Part shown: positions 9,830 to 23,065 of the stretch, piece after piece
Position numbering within the stretch: position 1 is the stretch's first letter
Layout: each line of letters starts with the position of its first letter
Assembly (NCBI GenBank): GCA_028671895.1
Contig: JAPMAC010000196.1
Location: 496,001-560,000 of the forward strand
Length of the DNA: 64,000 bases
Reading direction: 5' to 3'
Source: Oenanthe sinensis
Lineage: Eukaryota > Streptophyta > Magnoliopsida > Apiales > Apiaceae
Notes under the pieces: generated by a model
What the model saw: only the letters and a program-made list of their open reading frames with translations
What the model was told of the DNA's origin: nothing
Database searches by the model: none
Position numbers and translations under genes: made by a program

Positions 9830-12800
9830 TGTGACACCCCCAGATCCGGGGTCAGGGATCGGGGCCATCACGATCCAATTCCACCATAATAATACTCACC
9901 TGCTTAACAATTATATCCACAATAGACTCTGGTGACCCCAAACCAAATACACAACTCGAGCCATAGTCTCAGAAAACGAACTTAAAATAATAACAGTTAT
10001 TATAATTCAACTGTAATAAACTCAGGATCTCATGCTACTAATATAACCTCTACCTGAAGTTGCATTAGAAGTCAACACTATTTCAACATTTATTATTACA
10101 TTGCATATTATACAATAAGTATAAGAATTCTAAACTAAAATCCTATCTAGCTTACACCACCTGTAGAAGCCTTGAACCTGACTAACTCAAGCTCGAGCAT
10201 CTCCTTTCTTTTGCATCCCATGGGCAAGTCTTACTGCAAGTTTTAAAGTTTACAACAAAAACAAGAATGAGCCAAAGAATGCTCAGCAAGATATATATTA
10301 GAATATTTTGTAACTTGCACCAAGGAAAGGGTGGCAACTAATATTTACACCAACGCGATGACCAACAATATCAGTAGATAATTTGCAATGCTTTTCCAGC
10401 AGAAAGTTTAGCGAAATATGTTTCGACAATAAATAAATCAGAGTTTACGATGCAAGAAGATTTTCAACATAAGTCTGCAGTTCAAGTTACTGCGATACCA
10501 CAATTTAAGATTCACAGTTTTGGGAACAACAGAATCGATAATTTAGCGCAATGGCATCAACCACAGAGTACTATTTATTCGAGCATCAATAAAAAGGCAG
10601 TTCAAGATACTGCGAAAAGAATCAGTAAAAGCTCAACAATTCTCATTCACACTATCGCTAGTGTAGGACCAATGAAAGTTCAACAGTTCCCATTAACACT
10701 ATCCTTAGTGTAGGACCAATGAAAGTTCAACAGTTCCCATTAACACTATCCTTAGTGTAGGACCAATGAAAGTTCAACAGTTCCCATTAACACTATCCTT
10801 AGTGTAGGACCAATGAAAGTTCAACAGTTCCCATTAACACTATCCTTAGTGTAGGACCAATGAAAGTTCAACAGTTCCCATTAACACTATCCTTAGTGTA
10901 GGACCAATGAAAGTTCAACAGTTCCCATTAACACTATCAGTAACTTAGCACCTAGGCCTTTATTACAGTGTTAATGTCAAATTCCAATTGGAAGAAAAGA
11001 AGATACTGGAGCATCCACCGCGCCTATTGTACACGATGATCAGTCGTATAGTACAATAGTTAAGTAACCTTTTCTACTAGTAGAAGGATGATCCTCAACT
11101 GGTCATCACCCTAGGCAACACATGGGCCTTTAAATGCTAGACCGGCGCCACTCGGCCTCTTACGCTAGATGGACTGTGCCGCACACAAGCCTCTTACACT
11201 TTATATCTCCAGTTCCCTTTGAGTACAATCAACAAGTCTAGAAGGGAATTTAATACAACCTTCTAGGATAACAACCAAGCTTTCTGGGAATATTCAAATC
11301 AAAGTGTGGAAGGGAATTTAATACGACCTTCCAGAATAACAACAATCCTGTCTAGGATTTCAACATCAGATAATGGATTCACTTCCGGAATTATGTGGAA
11401 GTAATCTCGTATATATGTGGGTTGACTCTCAGTCAACTAATCAATAAGATAAAAGCAATTGAATCAAGAAGACTCAAGAACATGACCGGGGAGTCGCTAT
11501 ATTAAAATATAATAACTTTAATGAAGAGTATTGAATTAGAACCAAATATAAGTCCCGAAAGACCCAAGTATATATGGGAAGAATGTCAGGATTATTCATT
11601 CCTTCCCTAGTGTGGGGTTGTTAGCCCAAAAATATTCGCAGAATATTTTATTGTTAATTAAATAATCTATATTTAATTAAAAAAATATTTAAAGAGTTTC
11701 TCGGAAGCTCCAAAATATTTTTAGAGATCATCAAAATATTTTAGTAGTGATTCGGGTACTCTGCTAACCCTCGAATCTCAGTAGCTCGGGATGATTAAAA
11801 ATAATCAGAGTAAAACAATTTTTAAATATTGTTTCGGATAAAATCAGTCGACAATAATTGTCTTTTAAAATTCCCAATATTTAAATAATAATAAGATAAT
11901 ATTTAATATTTTTAAAATAATTAATAGAATATAAATATAATTAAATGATCTAGTTTTGAATGCTTCGAAAGATTTAAATAATATTTAATTAATATTAAAT
12001 AGTATTTAAATAACCTTCAAAATGAATTGAAAATAATTCATTAATATTGAAACGTTATTCAACCCTTTTTAAATAATATTTAATTAATATTCAAATATTA
12101 TTTAAATAATTAAAATAATTATTTAAAATAATTAAGTGGATGATCCTCAGTGATCATCAAATAATCCTCAATACATTATGAATCAAAATAATTTTGATAG
12201 TTATCGACTACCGTCGAGAAAATACCCGACTCTCCCCGGTTAACCATCGAGTATGAATGTTGTAACTCGATACTCCAACAAATATCTCTAACAATTTACT
12301 ATGCGAACTCTAATTTTTCAAGAAGTTCAGAGTCATCAAAGAATCAAGTAAGAAAGGGGAAAGCACAGTTTTTTTTTTGGTTGATATAAACAATTTATAC
12401 TCAACAAAGCTTTATAACCAAGAATTTGTTAAAAGCTCAAGATTTCAAGGACTCGAGATATTTGCATATACAAGAATCAAAATATTCTGTAATAGAATTT
12501 GAAAATAGAGTTAGGAATCTTGCCTGGTGTCCATGATGCATATCCAAAGTTTCTCTCGTTCCTGATAGTCATATCAATAGATATAATAATCTAGATTAGT
12601 TCTCTTAAAGAAAGTTCTACCTTAACTACTAATGAACAAAATCGAATTCTTTAACTAATTACAACATTGTTACGCTAGGACCTCGATACTAATCCCCAAA
12701 CCTATATCGAGTCCAATTATGATCATTACAACCCGTGCTTATTCGTTTTATTACCTCTTGTTTTGCCCGATATTTCATTTCTTCGGACCTACTTTAGCTA

Positions 12801-14479
12801 CTCGTAAGACTATCCTCTCAATAGTTTTTAATCAAGTTCTTTGCACCTACGTATAGTCATGATGTTCCTTAACAACTTTCGTTACTGGGTCGACTCGAGA
12901 CAAGTCCTCTATCTTACTCGAAATCGTCTCCCAAAACGGTTGTTCAACCTTTTCTTATGTTAATCTCACTTAAACACCCTGTTTTCTATCATTTTTAATA
13001 AATTGGAAATCAATCATTTTGACACGATTTCTTCTCTGGGGTCTTGTATGACTGTCAAAGAATCTCCCATTAAAGTTTCGGATTTTATTAAGCTCCGTAG
13101 CTAGTCCAATCATAGCCTCAAAGTTGGACAAAAACAGGATTTCCATTTCCTGCGCTACCGTTACTAAAACGTTCATAACTTTTGACTCGTAACTCCGAAT
13201 GACGCAAAATTAGCGCTCAAACGATCTAGAGACTATCTACTATCTAACCATATCAGCCATAAGCCAAGAACAGTGGCCGAATGTTCCCAGATTTTCTGGA
13301 CAGTTTACAGCAGTTAGTTTAGAAGAAAATTTGGCATGGTTTCGTTTGTAAATTCATCGTTTTCTATTTTTATTCTACTCCAAATCAACCAACAAACAAT
13401 CCCAAACTCCTCAACTAACATCAACAACCAACATATCACATCCTCAAGCAAGAAAAATCAGCCAAGCATAAGAAAATAATTGAAAATCAAAGGAGCAACT
13501 CTTGTGTTTATAGGACCAAGCAAACATAATCTATGCTACCCATAACATATATATGCTATAACAATCATCAATCAAGCTATAGGAATCCAAGAATCCAAGA
13601 AAACAAATATTCAATTTTCGAAATCACTATTCATGTTCTTGAGGGTTTTGATCATTGCAAGAGATTGAATGGATGAAATGATATAAGATTCAAGACAATG
13701 CTAGAGGAGGGTTATACCTTCGATTTAAGCTATAGAACGCGATGAACAAGCAAGCCTATGATGATCCCCCAAAAACGCAGCCCTTGCTCTACTAGAAATC
13801 GTGGTGAAAATTGGTGTTGGTGATGAAGATGATGGCTAGGGAAGAACGGGTTCGAAGAGAGGTGAACGACACCGAAATCAAGCAATTCCGACATGAATCG
13901 AGCAAGTTATGAGAAATCTCTCTCATTTCTCTCTTCCTCTCTCTCTCTCACTCTCTCAATCGGCACTTATGAAATGAAATGGGGAGTTGGCTGATTTTCT
14001 TTCTTTTATGCGTCCCCTAGCTTCGTGCGGTAGTCGCGTAATTTCCCGATAACGTTTTAATCTCTCGTTCTCATTCTCTTTTCTTTCGTCCCACCTAAGT
14101 TTTAAAACTTAAAATCCCATATTATGATTCTAATATATTTTAGAATCATTAAATTAATACTCTTTAATTGTTTCGAGAATTTACGAAACAATTCTCCGGA
14201 TAAACACCTTTCACTTACACCGTTTCTCAAACTCTGTTCTAACTTTCGAAAGAACTTCAACTTTATTTTATTGGACTAAAATAATTATAAGTCCTATATT
14301 TATTACGTATGCTACCATAACCATGATACGCATATTTTCGATTACCCCGTATATTAATAATATGGCCTCGTATCTCAAGTACATAAAAAAATAAATCCAT
14401 AAAATTGTTTATTCATAAAATGAAAAATTTTATCCAAAAATCTTAATAATCCCAAACGTCAGAAATATGGGTTATTACA
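9830..14479 (-). mobile_element. S1: gypsy solo LTR in element B LTR
   Basis: Begins TGTGACACCCCCAGATCC and ends GGGTTATTACA, the same termini as the LTRs of G. The 5-bp flanks are CTACA (9825-9829) and CTGCA (14480-14484); the uninterrupted partner LTR of B reads CTTCA at this place (about 26292), so the duplication is real with point changes. No internal region, primer site or polypurine tract is present, as expected after recombination between two LTRs. The 4650 bases are mostly AT-rich, with TATTTAAATAATATTT-like tracts at about 11640-12140, a CT-rich stretch near 13917-13965, and no gene. Confidence 0.93.
10631..10940. repeat. 47-bp minisatellite in solo LTR S1
   Basis: About six units with a 47-base period (CAACAG recurs at 10681 and 10728). 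Each contains AGTTCCCATTAACACTATCC and TTAGTGTAGGACCAATGAAA. In G and G0 the same place holds only one or two copies, so this array expanded only in S1. Confidence 0.92.
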
Positions 14480-14893
14480 CTGCACATCAGTTGATAGTCT
14501 TCAATTCCTGACTTGGCTTCTTCGATTGATCTCATATCCATTGAGGCTTCAATATCAATTGATCATCCTTCACTTGTGCAATTTCCTGTCTTCAAATAAT
14601 TACAATTTGTCAGTTTAATTTACACATCAATTGATGATCTATATCAATCGACTCTAACATCAATTGATAAGAATGATATCAATTGATTTACACCTTATCG
14701 ATTGAAATAGACTAAGTACACCTATGCTACAATCCAAATTATCAGTTGACTCATATAAACATTTCAACTGATAAATGATTTCCTGATCAATTGATATTTA
14801 TAAATTTTCATATCAATTGATCAGTTACATAAAATAAAATTTCTATGATTCCAAGATTAATGTTATCATTAAATTACATGTAGATTCCTAACA
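14480..14893 (-). repeat. Element B 3' LTR, inner part
   Basis: Continuation of the B LTR after S1, matching 26292-26678 of the partner. It ends GATTCCTAACA beside the polypurine tract, so the LTR starts TGTTAGGAATC on the minus strand. It contains several ATCAATTGAT-type motifs (for example around 14626-14700 and 14793-14822). Confidence 0.9.
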
Positions 14894-14907
14894 ATCTCCC
14901 CCTATTT
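14894..14907 (-). other. Element B polypurine tract
   Basis: ATCTCCCCCTATTT on the plus strand is AAATAGGGGGAGAT on the minus strand, the plus-strand DNA primer, directly next to the 3' LTR. The core is identical to the tract of C at 39419-39432. Confidence 0.9.
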
Positions 14908-15077
14908 GTGTTTGTGATATGAACAGGCATAAATCTACTTGATGATAACAAAACCCTTAAAAAATTTACATTCAGATAGAATGAAGAAATTTAATTAGCA
15001 CATTAGTTTTGGAAATACCAGATTGATAGATAACTCCTGCAAACAGCTTCAATGTCTTTATTGTCTCCATGATTTAA

Positions 15078-18000
15078 TTAGCTTCTCTTCCTTCTCTTCT
15101 CAGCATTTTCCTTTAGCTGCCTCATGAAAGAACTCCTCAAAATTGCTTCATCCCTGTCAGTTTCTTCAAGTTGCCTCATAAGGTAATGTATTTCTTCATC
15201 TGTGATTTTATCCAGATATTTACAGATATCAAATAACTTTGTTTTTCCCTCCACATCTGTAAAAATCATATCATACTTTGGCTCCAACACCACCTTTTTG
15301 ACCTGTGACTTCCATAGCTTTAGAGGTGAATCAGGTTCAGCTTCTACCTTGGATCTCCTTAACTTTGAAATTTGTTGTTGAATCTCCTGAGCCATTGTTT
15401 TGTTGAGTTTGTACTTTCTGTTGAGTAGAGGAAGGATAGTCTTTAAAACATTGTAACTCTGCTTCATTATCACTTTCATTGAATGAGTGGTCTTCACTCT
15501 ATTTTCATACTCCAATCTCATAGATTCCTCTTGATTAGAAGTAGAAGGATGAGTCCTTACTCCAATTAGTCCTTTTTCATTAATTACTGGTACTCCCTTC
15601 ATATCATAACCTTCAATTGTCACCTCCTCCCTTATTTCTTCTTGTTGACCCTGAAGGTTTTCTTGAACCACTATTTCTTGAATAGAACTTGACCTTTTCT
15701 TGGCCATAGATATTTTTCTCTTTTTCCTCAGTGGTTTCTCCATTGATTGATCTTCTATATTCCATTCTATTTCCATTCGCCTTGCTATTTCCTCATTTTC
15801 CTTTTCTCTTTTTGCAGCATCTAACAATCCTGTAGAAATAGCTCCTTGAAGAAGCTTCTAGCCAACTGGCTCTTTCCTTTTCTTTTCTTCTTCAATCATT
15901 ATGGCTTTACCCTTTTTCTTCTCTTCAAGCACTTCAAGATCAATTGATAGAAAGGCTTCAGCATTTGAGTTGCTTTCTTTAGCAGCCTTTTGTGCATCTT
16001 CATTTATTTTTCTTGTTTGAGCAATGAACTCATTCAAGTCTCCTTTTTCTACTGCCTCTGTCACCAACTCAGTGCTTCTCTTCAAATCTTCAATTCTTTT
16101 CCTTTCTCTCTCAATCATTGATTGAGTTTCTCTTTCCCTAGAAATCCTTCTAGCTTCTAGATCAGTTTCAAATTTCTTGAATTCTTCCTTTTTCTGTTCT
16201 AAGTCATCTTTGCGTGTATTAGATGACTTAGATCTTTTTGAAGACTGATTATCCCTGTTACTTCTGTATTTGAATCTTTTTATCGCGGAACCACCAATGC
16301 CACTTGTCTTGTCCATACCAGATCCACCTACACCACCATTACCACTGCCTTTGTCATCATCATTATCACCATCATCCTTCTTCTTTGTATTTTCCCCCTT
16401 TTTGTTATCATCAATTAGAGGGGATGGTGGCATTCTGTCAAGAAACTTTTGAAGAATGGAAGCATGAAGACTTTGACCTGCAATTATAACATCCATTTTC
16501 TTTTCTAGAGAACCCACTCTAGTTTCCAAAGATGCAAAGTTCTTTGATTCCTTGAATAGCTTGTCTTTAATGTGATTCAAGGTGTTGAATGGTAGCTTTT
16601 CATTCAATCTTCTGTCCAAAGCATCATTGTTGGTAGTGATAGAGTCCTTGATAATCTCCAGTTCCCTCTTCACTCCTGTCACTGTAATCTTTTGAATTTT
16701 CAGTGATTCTCTCATACAGTGAGCAATTCTCCTTTGAGTAGGGTCTTCAATTTCTCCTTCTACCATTGCCCTCCTATATTGAGAAAGAATCTCAGTTTCA
16801 GCAGCTTGTAAAGAACCATCAATTGTGCTCATCCATGGCTCCTCATCAGAATCTTCTTCTAGCTCTTCAGGTGTCATATAACATATGTCTGTTGTATTGG
16901 CAATACTTTCCTTCTGATTCCCGGTCCTTTGTTCTGTATGATCAATTCCCAAGAGTTGTTCTGCATCCCTGTTACTTGAAGTAGCCAACCCCTGATATTG
17001 TGGATTAGGATGGATGAAATTCTGTCGATCCAATTCACCAGCATCAACTTCCTCTTCAATGTCCTTAGCAACTCCACTCCCACTAGCTTGAGCATTTGAT
17101 ACTCCCCCTAACTCCTTGACTCCCACTTATTCTGCCATCAATTCATTTTCCAATTCCTGTGCAAATAGAAAAATTGTTTTATCTCTCTCACTCATCTCTC
17201 TATTTTGCATCAGGATCTCATCCTGGAATCTCACCTCTCCCTCACTCAGGTTCTGTGCACCTTCTAAGGTGGGGCCCTCAAGTGTTTCACTCTTATTCCT
17301 AGAAGAATTAGGAATGTCTTTACTCACTCCCTCTCCTTTTTCCAGGTTGCAATCCTGCCTCTCACTCAACTCACTCATTCCTAAGAGTGTTTTTGTAACA
17401 TCAATTGATTGAGCATCAATTAATGTAAAGATATTAACAGTTGAGGTGTTTGGGATATCCATCGATTGATGCATACCCATTGATTGATCTTGAGTATCGA
17501 TCGATGGCTTATCAGTCGATGGCTGTATATCAATTGATGAAGAAACATCAATTGATGGAGTAGAAACAGTTGAGGAAATTATTTGAGAAGAGATATTTAT
17601 AATAATATGAGAAATGGAATCCTGAATATCCTGTGAAGAAGATTCAGGAGAGAGTGTTGGCTTCTCCTTGAAAAATAAAGAAGGAAAATCTGAAAATGTT
17701 TGATAATCTAACAAAACATTTTCTGAAGAAATTTGTTGGAATGGGGAAGTAAGAATAGAAGGGATTGGAATTGAGAGAGAATGGGGCTGCATCTCATCAT
17801 TTATATGAGATGCATCAATCTGACTTTGAGAATGCTCCACCACAGTTTCCTGTGATTTTGCAGTGTGTGATTCCCCATGTGCAAAGGTGACTTTCTTCCT
17901 CCTCCTTTCATATGGTGTTACTGTTTTGGTCTGTGTGTCCCCAACTTGGTTCTGTGCCCCTGGTTGTGGGCTATTTTCAATATTGTCATCCTTTTGGGAA

Positions 18001-19139
18001 GATGGCAATAGGGATGTGGTATTTTCGATATTAACATCCACAGTCTTTTGGGAGACTGTGGAGTGGCTTGGCTGAGGTTACACACCCTTACTCTGCTTAT
18101 CCTTTTGGGTTCTTTGATGTTCCCCAGTTCGCTCACCACCTACATTCTCCTCTAATCTATCTACCAAAACAGTGGATTTCCTTTTCTTTGTTTTTACAAC
18201 AACAGGTTTTTGGGAACCTGTTGAGGTTGGTTTCTTAGATTTGGATTTTGAGATTAGTTGTGTGGCTTGGGTAGGAGGGTTGGGGTCATTACTACCACCC
18301 TTCATAGTCACAGAAGGCAAAGAAGAATTAGGTAAAGAAGAAGTTAAGGTTGAGATAAATACCTGAACAAAAGGTGGGTAAATCAATTCCACATTACTGT
18401 GAAGATTGATTCTTACCAAGTCTTTGAAGACCCTTTTGTTTTCAGTCCAACACTCAAGGGTTTCAGTTTCCCTGCAAATCTCAATTTCTTTGACAAAGTG
18501 GTTAATAAAAATCATGATAAATCTAGCATAGTATATATGATTAGACCTATCATGCTTCTTTCCTAACTTAGCAGCAATTTCAGACAACAATATAGAAGAA
18601 AAATCATGATACGTATCAAACAACACACTATATGCTATTTGTTGCATGCTTGAAGTTATGGCATCAAAATTACTAATTTTACCACTAAAGCCTTTTATTA
18701 TTGCATCAAAGAAATAAGACCATTCTCTCCTAAGATGTTTTCTAACTACTTGCCCTAAATTAATGTCAGGATTTGCATAATTGACATCCCTAAGCATGTT
18801 TCTAATATCTGATTCACAAGGCACATTATCAGTATTATGAACAGACAAATCTAAACATTCATTTAAAATTAAAGTAGTAAGAATATACTCTTGTCCTTTG
18901 CAGTTGAATTTGATTCTTGAGAAGTCATCGACAACTTCTGCAGAGATCCAAAATTCTTCCACCAAATTGTAGATTATTGTTGGTGCTTCCTTCAATGCTT
19001 TCTGTACCTTGCCACTTCCCAAGAATTGCATCAAAGGATGAAATTCCCTTGGAGCTTCTTCAACCACAGTGCAGGCCACAAAGTTATTCAATTCATAGAT
19101 GAACCCGGCTTGAGAGATTTTCTTGGATGAAGATGCCAT
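15078..19139 (-). pseudogene. Element B third ORF (env-like position), about 1350 codons
   Basis: One reading frame from ATG at 19139 to TAA at 15078, broken only by TAA at 18078, TAA at 17127 and TAG at 15858, with no frameshift. The first roughly 250 residues look globular (MASSSKKISQAGFIYELNNF, EAPREFHPLMQFL, HIYYARFIMIFINHF) and resemble the start of the D third ORF. Then follow a basic Ser/Thr/Lys-rich region, a Ser/Asp-rich part carrying the element motif (PSIDVSSSIDIQPS), an acidic region, a Gly/Asp-rich patch, and a Lys/Glu-rich likely coiled coil near 15900-16200 with a basic C-terminus. I see no signal peptide or clear membrane helix. Sireviruses often carry such an ORF, called env-like by position; its function is not known to me. 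Confidence 0.82.
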
Positions 19140-19796
19140 TTCCTTATATAGAAGATTAGAAGTACAAAAGCTTTGAAGATATTAAGAGAATTGAGTACTG
19201 AGGGAAATGGGTAGAGATTGAGTTCGTAGATTGAGAGAGAGAGAGAGAGAGAGAAAGAGGTAGAGAAATTGTTAGTAAAATTGCAAGTAAGATTTAAAAG
19301 AAGTTTTAATCTCACTATTTATATTTACTGATTTCTCAGCCAATTTTTTACTCAAAATAGAACTTAATCGATCATTGAAAGAATATAAAAAATAAAAGTT
19401 ACCAATTTTGGCAATCGACTGTTATACATACAGGAAACTTTTGTATTAATCAATTGATAAAATAAGTAATCAACAGCTAGATCTTTGTACAGATCGATTG
19501 ATGACATGGAGCCCTTTAAATTCCAGGTCATCAACTGGTAACGCTTGTTTATCGACAGGTACACTTATCCATCGATAAATAAATATATCATCAATTGATA
19601 TATTTATCTGTCGATAGCTACAAATATCCATCGATAAGTAAATATATCATTAATTGATATATTTATCTGTCGATAGCTACAAATATCCATTGATAAGAAC
19701 AATGTTTATCAATTGATTAATGAAGAATCAATAGAGTAACATAGTCAATGGTTAAGATTTATATACATATATATAACTTGTCAGACATTTAAATCA
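19140..19796 (-). other. Element B spacer between pol and third ORF
   Basis: Non-coding, 657 bases. It holds a GA-rich microsatellite (19236-19260) just before the third ORF and, at 19430-19745, a dense group of ATC(A/G)ATTGAT-type motifs. Two units with a 59-base period (TATCCATCGATAA at 19566 and 19625, partial third at 19684) each carry the near-palindrome AAATATATCA...TTGATATATTT closed by TATCGACAG/CTGTCGATA arms. Confidence 0.8.
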
Positions 19797-21310
19797 TTAA
19801 ATATAATTAAGCATACCTAAATCACAGACCAATCTATTGAAGGTAGATCCATCTAGTGGTTTGATAAAAATGTCTGCAAGTTGTCTTTAGCTAGGGACAA
19901 AATGTAATTCAACTATACCATTCATTACATGTTCCCTAATGAAGTGATACCTTATGTCAATGTGCTTGGTTCTGGAATGTTGCACAAGATTTTCTGTTAT
20001 AGCAATGGCACTTGTATTATCACAGAAAATAGGAATCTTGTTCATGTTGAACCCATAGTCAAGAAGTTGACTCCTCATCCATAATATTTTTGCACAGCAA
20101 CTTCCAACTGCAATGTATTCAGCCTCTGCAGTAGATGTAGACACTGAATTCTGCTTTTTGCTGAACCATGATACAAGATTATTTCCTAGAAATTGACAAG
20201 AGCCTGTAGTAATTTTTCGTTCAATTCTGCAACCTGCATAGTCTGCATCTGAATAACCAATTAAATCAAATCCAGAATCTCTAGGATACAAAATTCCAAG
20301 ATTTAGAGTTCCCTTGAGATATCTGAATATTCTTTTTATTGCAATCAAATGAGATTATCTAGGATCAGCCTGAAATCTAGCACAAAGACATGTAGCAAAC
20401 ATTATGTCTGGCCTACTTGTAGTTAAATAAAGTAATGAGCCAACCATGCCTCTATACCTTGAAATGTCCACCATAGCTTCTTTAGTATTTAGTTCAAGTT
20501 TAGTTGCAGTGGTCATGGGAGTTTTTGGAGAAGAACATTTACTTAAATCAAATCTTTTTAATAAATCATAAATATATTTGGTTTGATTTATGAAAATGCC
20601 ATTTTCGACTTGTTTAACTTGCAAACCAAGAAAATAGTTAAATTCTCCCATCATGCTCATTTCATATTTACTTTGCATCAACTTAGCAAACTTTTGACAA
20701 AGTTTTTCCTTTGTTGAGCCAAAAATAATGTCATCTACATAGATTTGAACAAGAATCATAGAACCACTAACATTTCTATGAAAGAGAGTTTTGTCAACAG
20801 TACCTCTTGTGAAGTGATTCTCAATCAGGAATTTAGATAGAGTTTCATACCAGGCCCTAGGTGCTTGTTTTAATCCATAAAGTGCCTTCAGAAGATAGTA
20901 CACAAATCCAGGATGAACATGATCAATAAAACCAGGAGGTTATTCTACATATAATTCTTCTTCTAGTTCTCCATTGAGAAAGACACATTTCACATCCATC
21001 TGATACACCTTGAAATTTGCATGAGCAACATATGCTAAAAAGATTCTGATTGCTTCCAATCTTGCAACTGGAGCAAATGTTTCATCAAAATCTATGCCTT
21101 CTTCTTGTGAATAGCCCTTTGCCACTAATCTTGCTTTATTCCTTGTCACTGTACCGGATTCATCCATTTTGTTTCTGAATACCCATTTTGTGCCAATGAC
21201 AGACTTGTTCTTTGGTTTGGGCACCAGCTTCCATACCTTGTTCCTTTCAAACTGATTCAACTCTTCTTGCATAGCAATTATCCAATCAGGAGCATTCATG
21301 GTTTCTTCAA
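19797..21310 (-). pseudogene. Element B reverse transcriptase and RNase H
   Basis: These domains copy the RNA genome into DNA. The minus-strand frame shows the copia RT start (WIIAMQEELNQFERNKVWKL), KARLVAKGYSQEEGIDFDET, the first catalytic Asp in QMDVKCVFLNGELEEEL, the YVDDIIFGS box with its Asp pair, and GLKQAPRAWYE. RNase H follows (GYSDADYAGC, STSTAEAEYIA, FCDNTSAIAI, RTKHIDIRYHFIREH). Stops at 20940, 20355 and 19887 are all in the same frame; beyond the last, pol reads on to TAA at 19797. There is no frameshift in this part, so it is one of the better preserved RT copies in the window. Confidence 0.93.
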
Positions 21311-22665
21311 TCCTTTTTTGTTCTTCTTGAGATAGAAAGCTGTTATACAAACATTTATTTTCAGTTGCACTTTTGGTTTTAACTCCATCATTTGCATCTC
21401 CAATAATTAATTCAAAGGGATGGCTTTTTGTCCATTTCCTTTGAGATGGTAAATTTGTTCTTGAAGATGATGATGCTTCGTGATCATTGAAAGTATTTTG
21501 ATCATTGTGATGTGATTGACTATTTGAGAACCCTCCCCCTGAGATGGACACTCCTCTTGAAGATTGTTGAGCAGAGTTGTTATCCATCGAATGATTATCA
21601 ATTGATGTATTATCAGTCGAATGAAGATTGTTAACTGATAAGTTATATGTTGATGTATTGACATCAATTGATGAGAGGATTCTAGGTACTTGAATTCTTG
21701 AAATTTCCACATCATCATCACTATCCTCAATATTGCTTGTTGATTCATTTTCAAAATGCAATAGGTCATGAAATCCTTCATCAAACAACCCTTGAATTTT
21801 CTTGTCAACAAAGACTACATGCATAAATTCCATAACAATGTGTAATCTAAGATTATAGACACTGTATGCTTTGGTTGTTATTCCATATCCAACAAATATA
21901 GCTTCATTAGCCTTGGCTTCAAATTTTCCTAGATTTTCACCTTGATTTCTCAGTATAAAGTATTTGCAGCCAAATACATGAAGAAAGTTAAATGTTGGCT
22001 TCTTGTCCTTTTTCATCAACTGATATGGAGTTTTGCCTTGAATTTGATTGACCATGGAAATATTCTGAGTGTAGTAAGCAATATTAATTGCTTCTGCCCA
22101 GAAGTATGTAGGTAGTTTTTCTTCTTCTAACATAGTTCTAGCAGCTTCAATCAAGGTCCTATTTTTCCTTTCAACTACTCCATTTTGTTGTGGAGTTCTT
22201 GGTGCAAAGAAATGATGAGTGATACCTTTTTCTTCACAGAATTCCTTCATTGTTGCATTCTTGAATTCAGTACCATTATCACTTCTAATTTTCTTGACCT
22301 TTCATTCAGTTCCATTTTCAACATTCTTCACATGATTGATAATTAATTTACCATCCTCATCCTTAGAGTGTGAGAAGTATACTCATGAAAATCTTGTAAA
22401 GTCATCCACAATGACTAAGGCATATTTCTTTTTGGCAATTGACATGATGTTGACTGGACAAATAAATCCATGTGCAATAATTCTAAAGGCTTATTAATTG
22501 ATGACTCAGACTTTGACTTAAATGATGCTTTTCTTTGTTTTCCCTTTTGACAGACATCACACAGTCCATCCTTGGTGAATTTCATCTATGGAATGCCTCT
22601 AACCAGATTCTTTCTGACCAATAGATTCATGGCTTTGAAATTCAAATGGGCTAGTTTCTTGTGCC
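21311..22665 (-). pseudogene. Element B integrase
   Basis: The N-terminal zinc-finger half (22430-22665) is broken by stops and a frameshift before the open frame starting at 22250. The later core is clear: GITHHFFAPRTPQQNGVVER, with the catalytic Glu in VVERKNRTLIEAARTM, then FWAEAINIAYYTQN, HVFGCKYFILRN and EAIFVGYG. The C-terminal linker before RT carries the element motif as SSIDVNTS, TSIDNHSMDNNS, followed by a Ser/Asn-rich stretch. The two catalytic Asp residues fall in the broken upstream half, so a working integrase is unlikely. Confidence 0.88.
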
Positions 22666-22669
22666 AAAT

Positions 22670-23065
22670 CTAACTTTCATCTGAATTTGCTTTGCTCAGT
22701 AGGCATGTCATTGAATTTGCCTTTACAGAGTGAAAATCAGCCACATAGACATTTCCTTTTCTTTCTCCAATTAAGAGAATTTCACTAGATTCCTTGTTGG
22801 CTATGATGCATGATCCAGATGTAAACCATACACCATTATCATTATCACACAGTTGACTAATATTGAGCAAGTTATTCTTCAATCCATCAACTAGTGCTAC
22901 AGGTTCAATGATAACATTATCTTTTACAATTGAGCCATATCCCAGGGTGAAACCTTTGCTGTTATCTCCAAAAGTAACTCTTGGGCCAGCCTTTTCCATA
23001 AACTTTGTGAGCAGGGACAAGTCTCCGGTTATATGCCTTGAGCATCCACTATCCAAATACCAGAT
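22670..23065 (-). pseudogene. Element B aspartic protease
   Basis: The active-site motif is complete: YLDSGCSRHITG, followed by GPRVTFGDNSKGFTLGYGSI and LVDGLKNNLLNISQLCD. The frame ends at 22670 in the pre-integrase region. It is in a different frame from gag, and frameshifts lie between them (near 23520 and 23400, and again near 23080), so the protease would not be reached by simple read-through. Confidence 0.9.

Noticed and set aside
13917..13965. CT-rich stretch in S1 as a polypurine tract
   Set aside because: It lies inside the LTR, not next to an LTR terminus, and is a simple microsatellite.
16270..16489. Plus-strand Pro/Ser- and His-rich small proteins
   Set aside because: They are antisense shadows of the Gly/Asp/Lys-rich low-complexity part of the B third ORF.
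15078..19139. Host nuclear gene with coiled coil on the minus strand
   Set aside because: It lies between pol and the polypurine tract of B, carries the B motif in frame and has counterparts in C and D at the same place, so it belongs to the retroelement.
15078..19139. Viral envelope glycoprotein
   Set aside because: No signal peptide, transmembrane helix or Cys pattern is visible; env-like describes position only.
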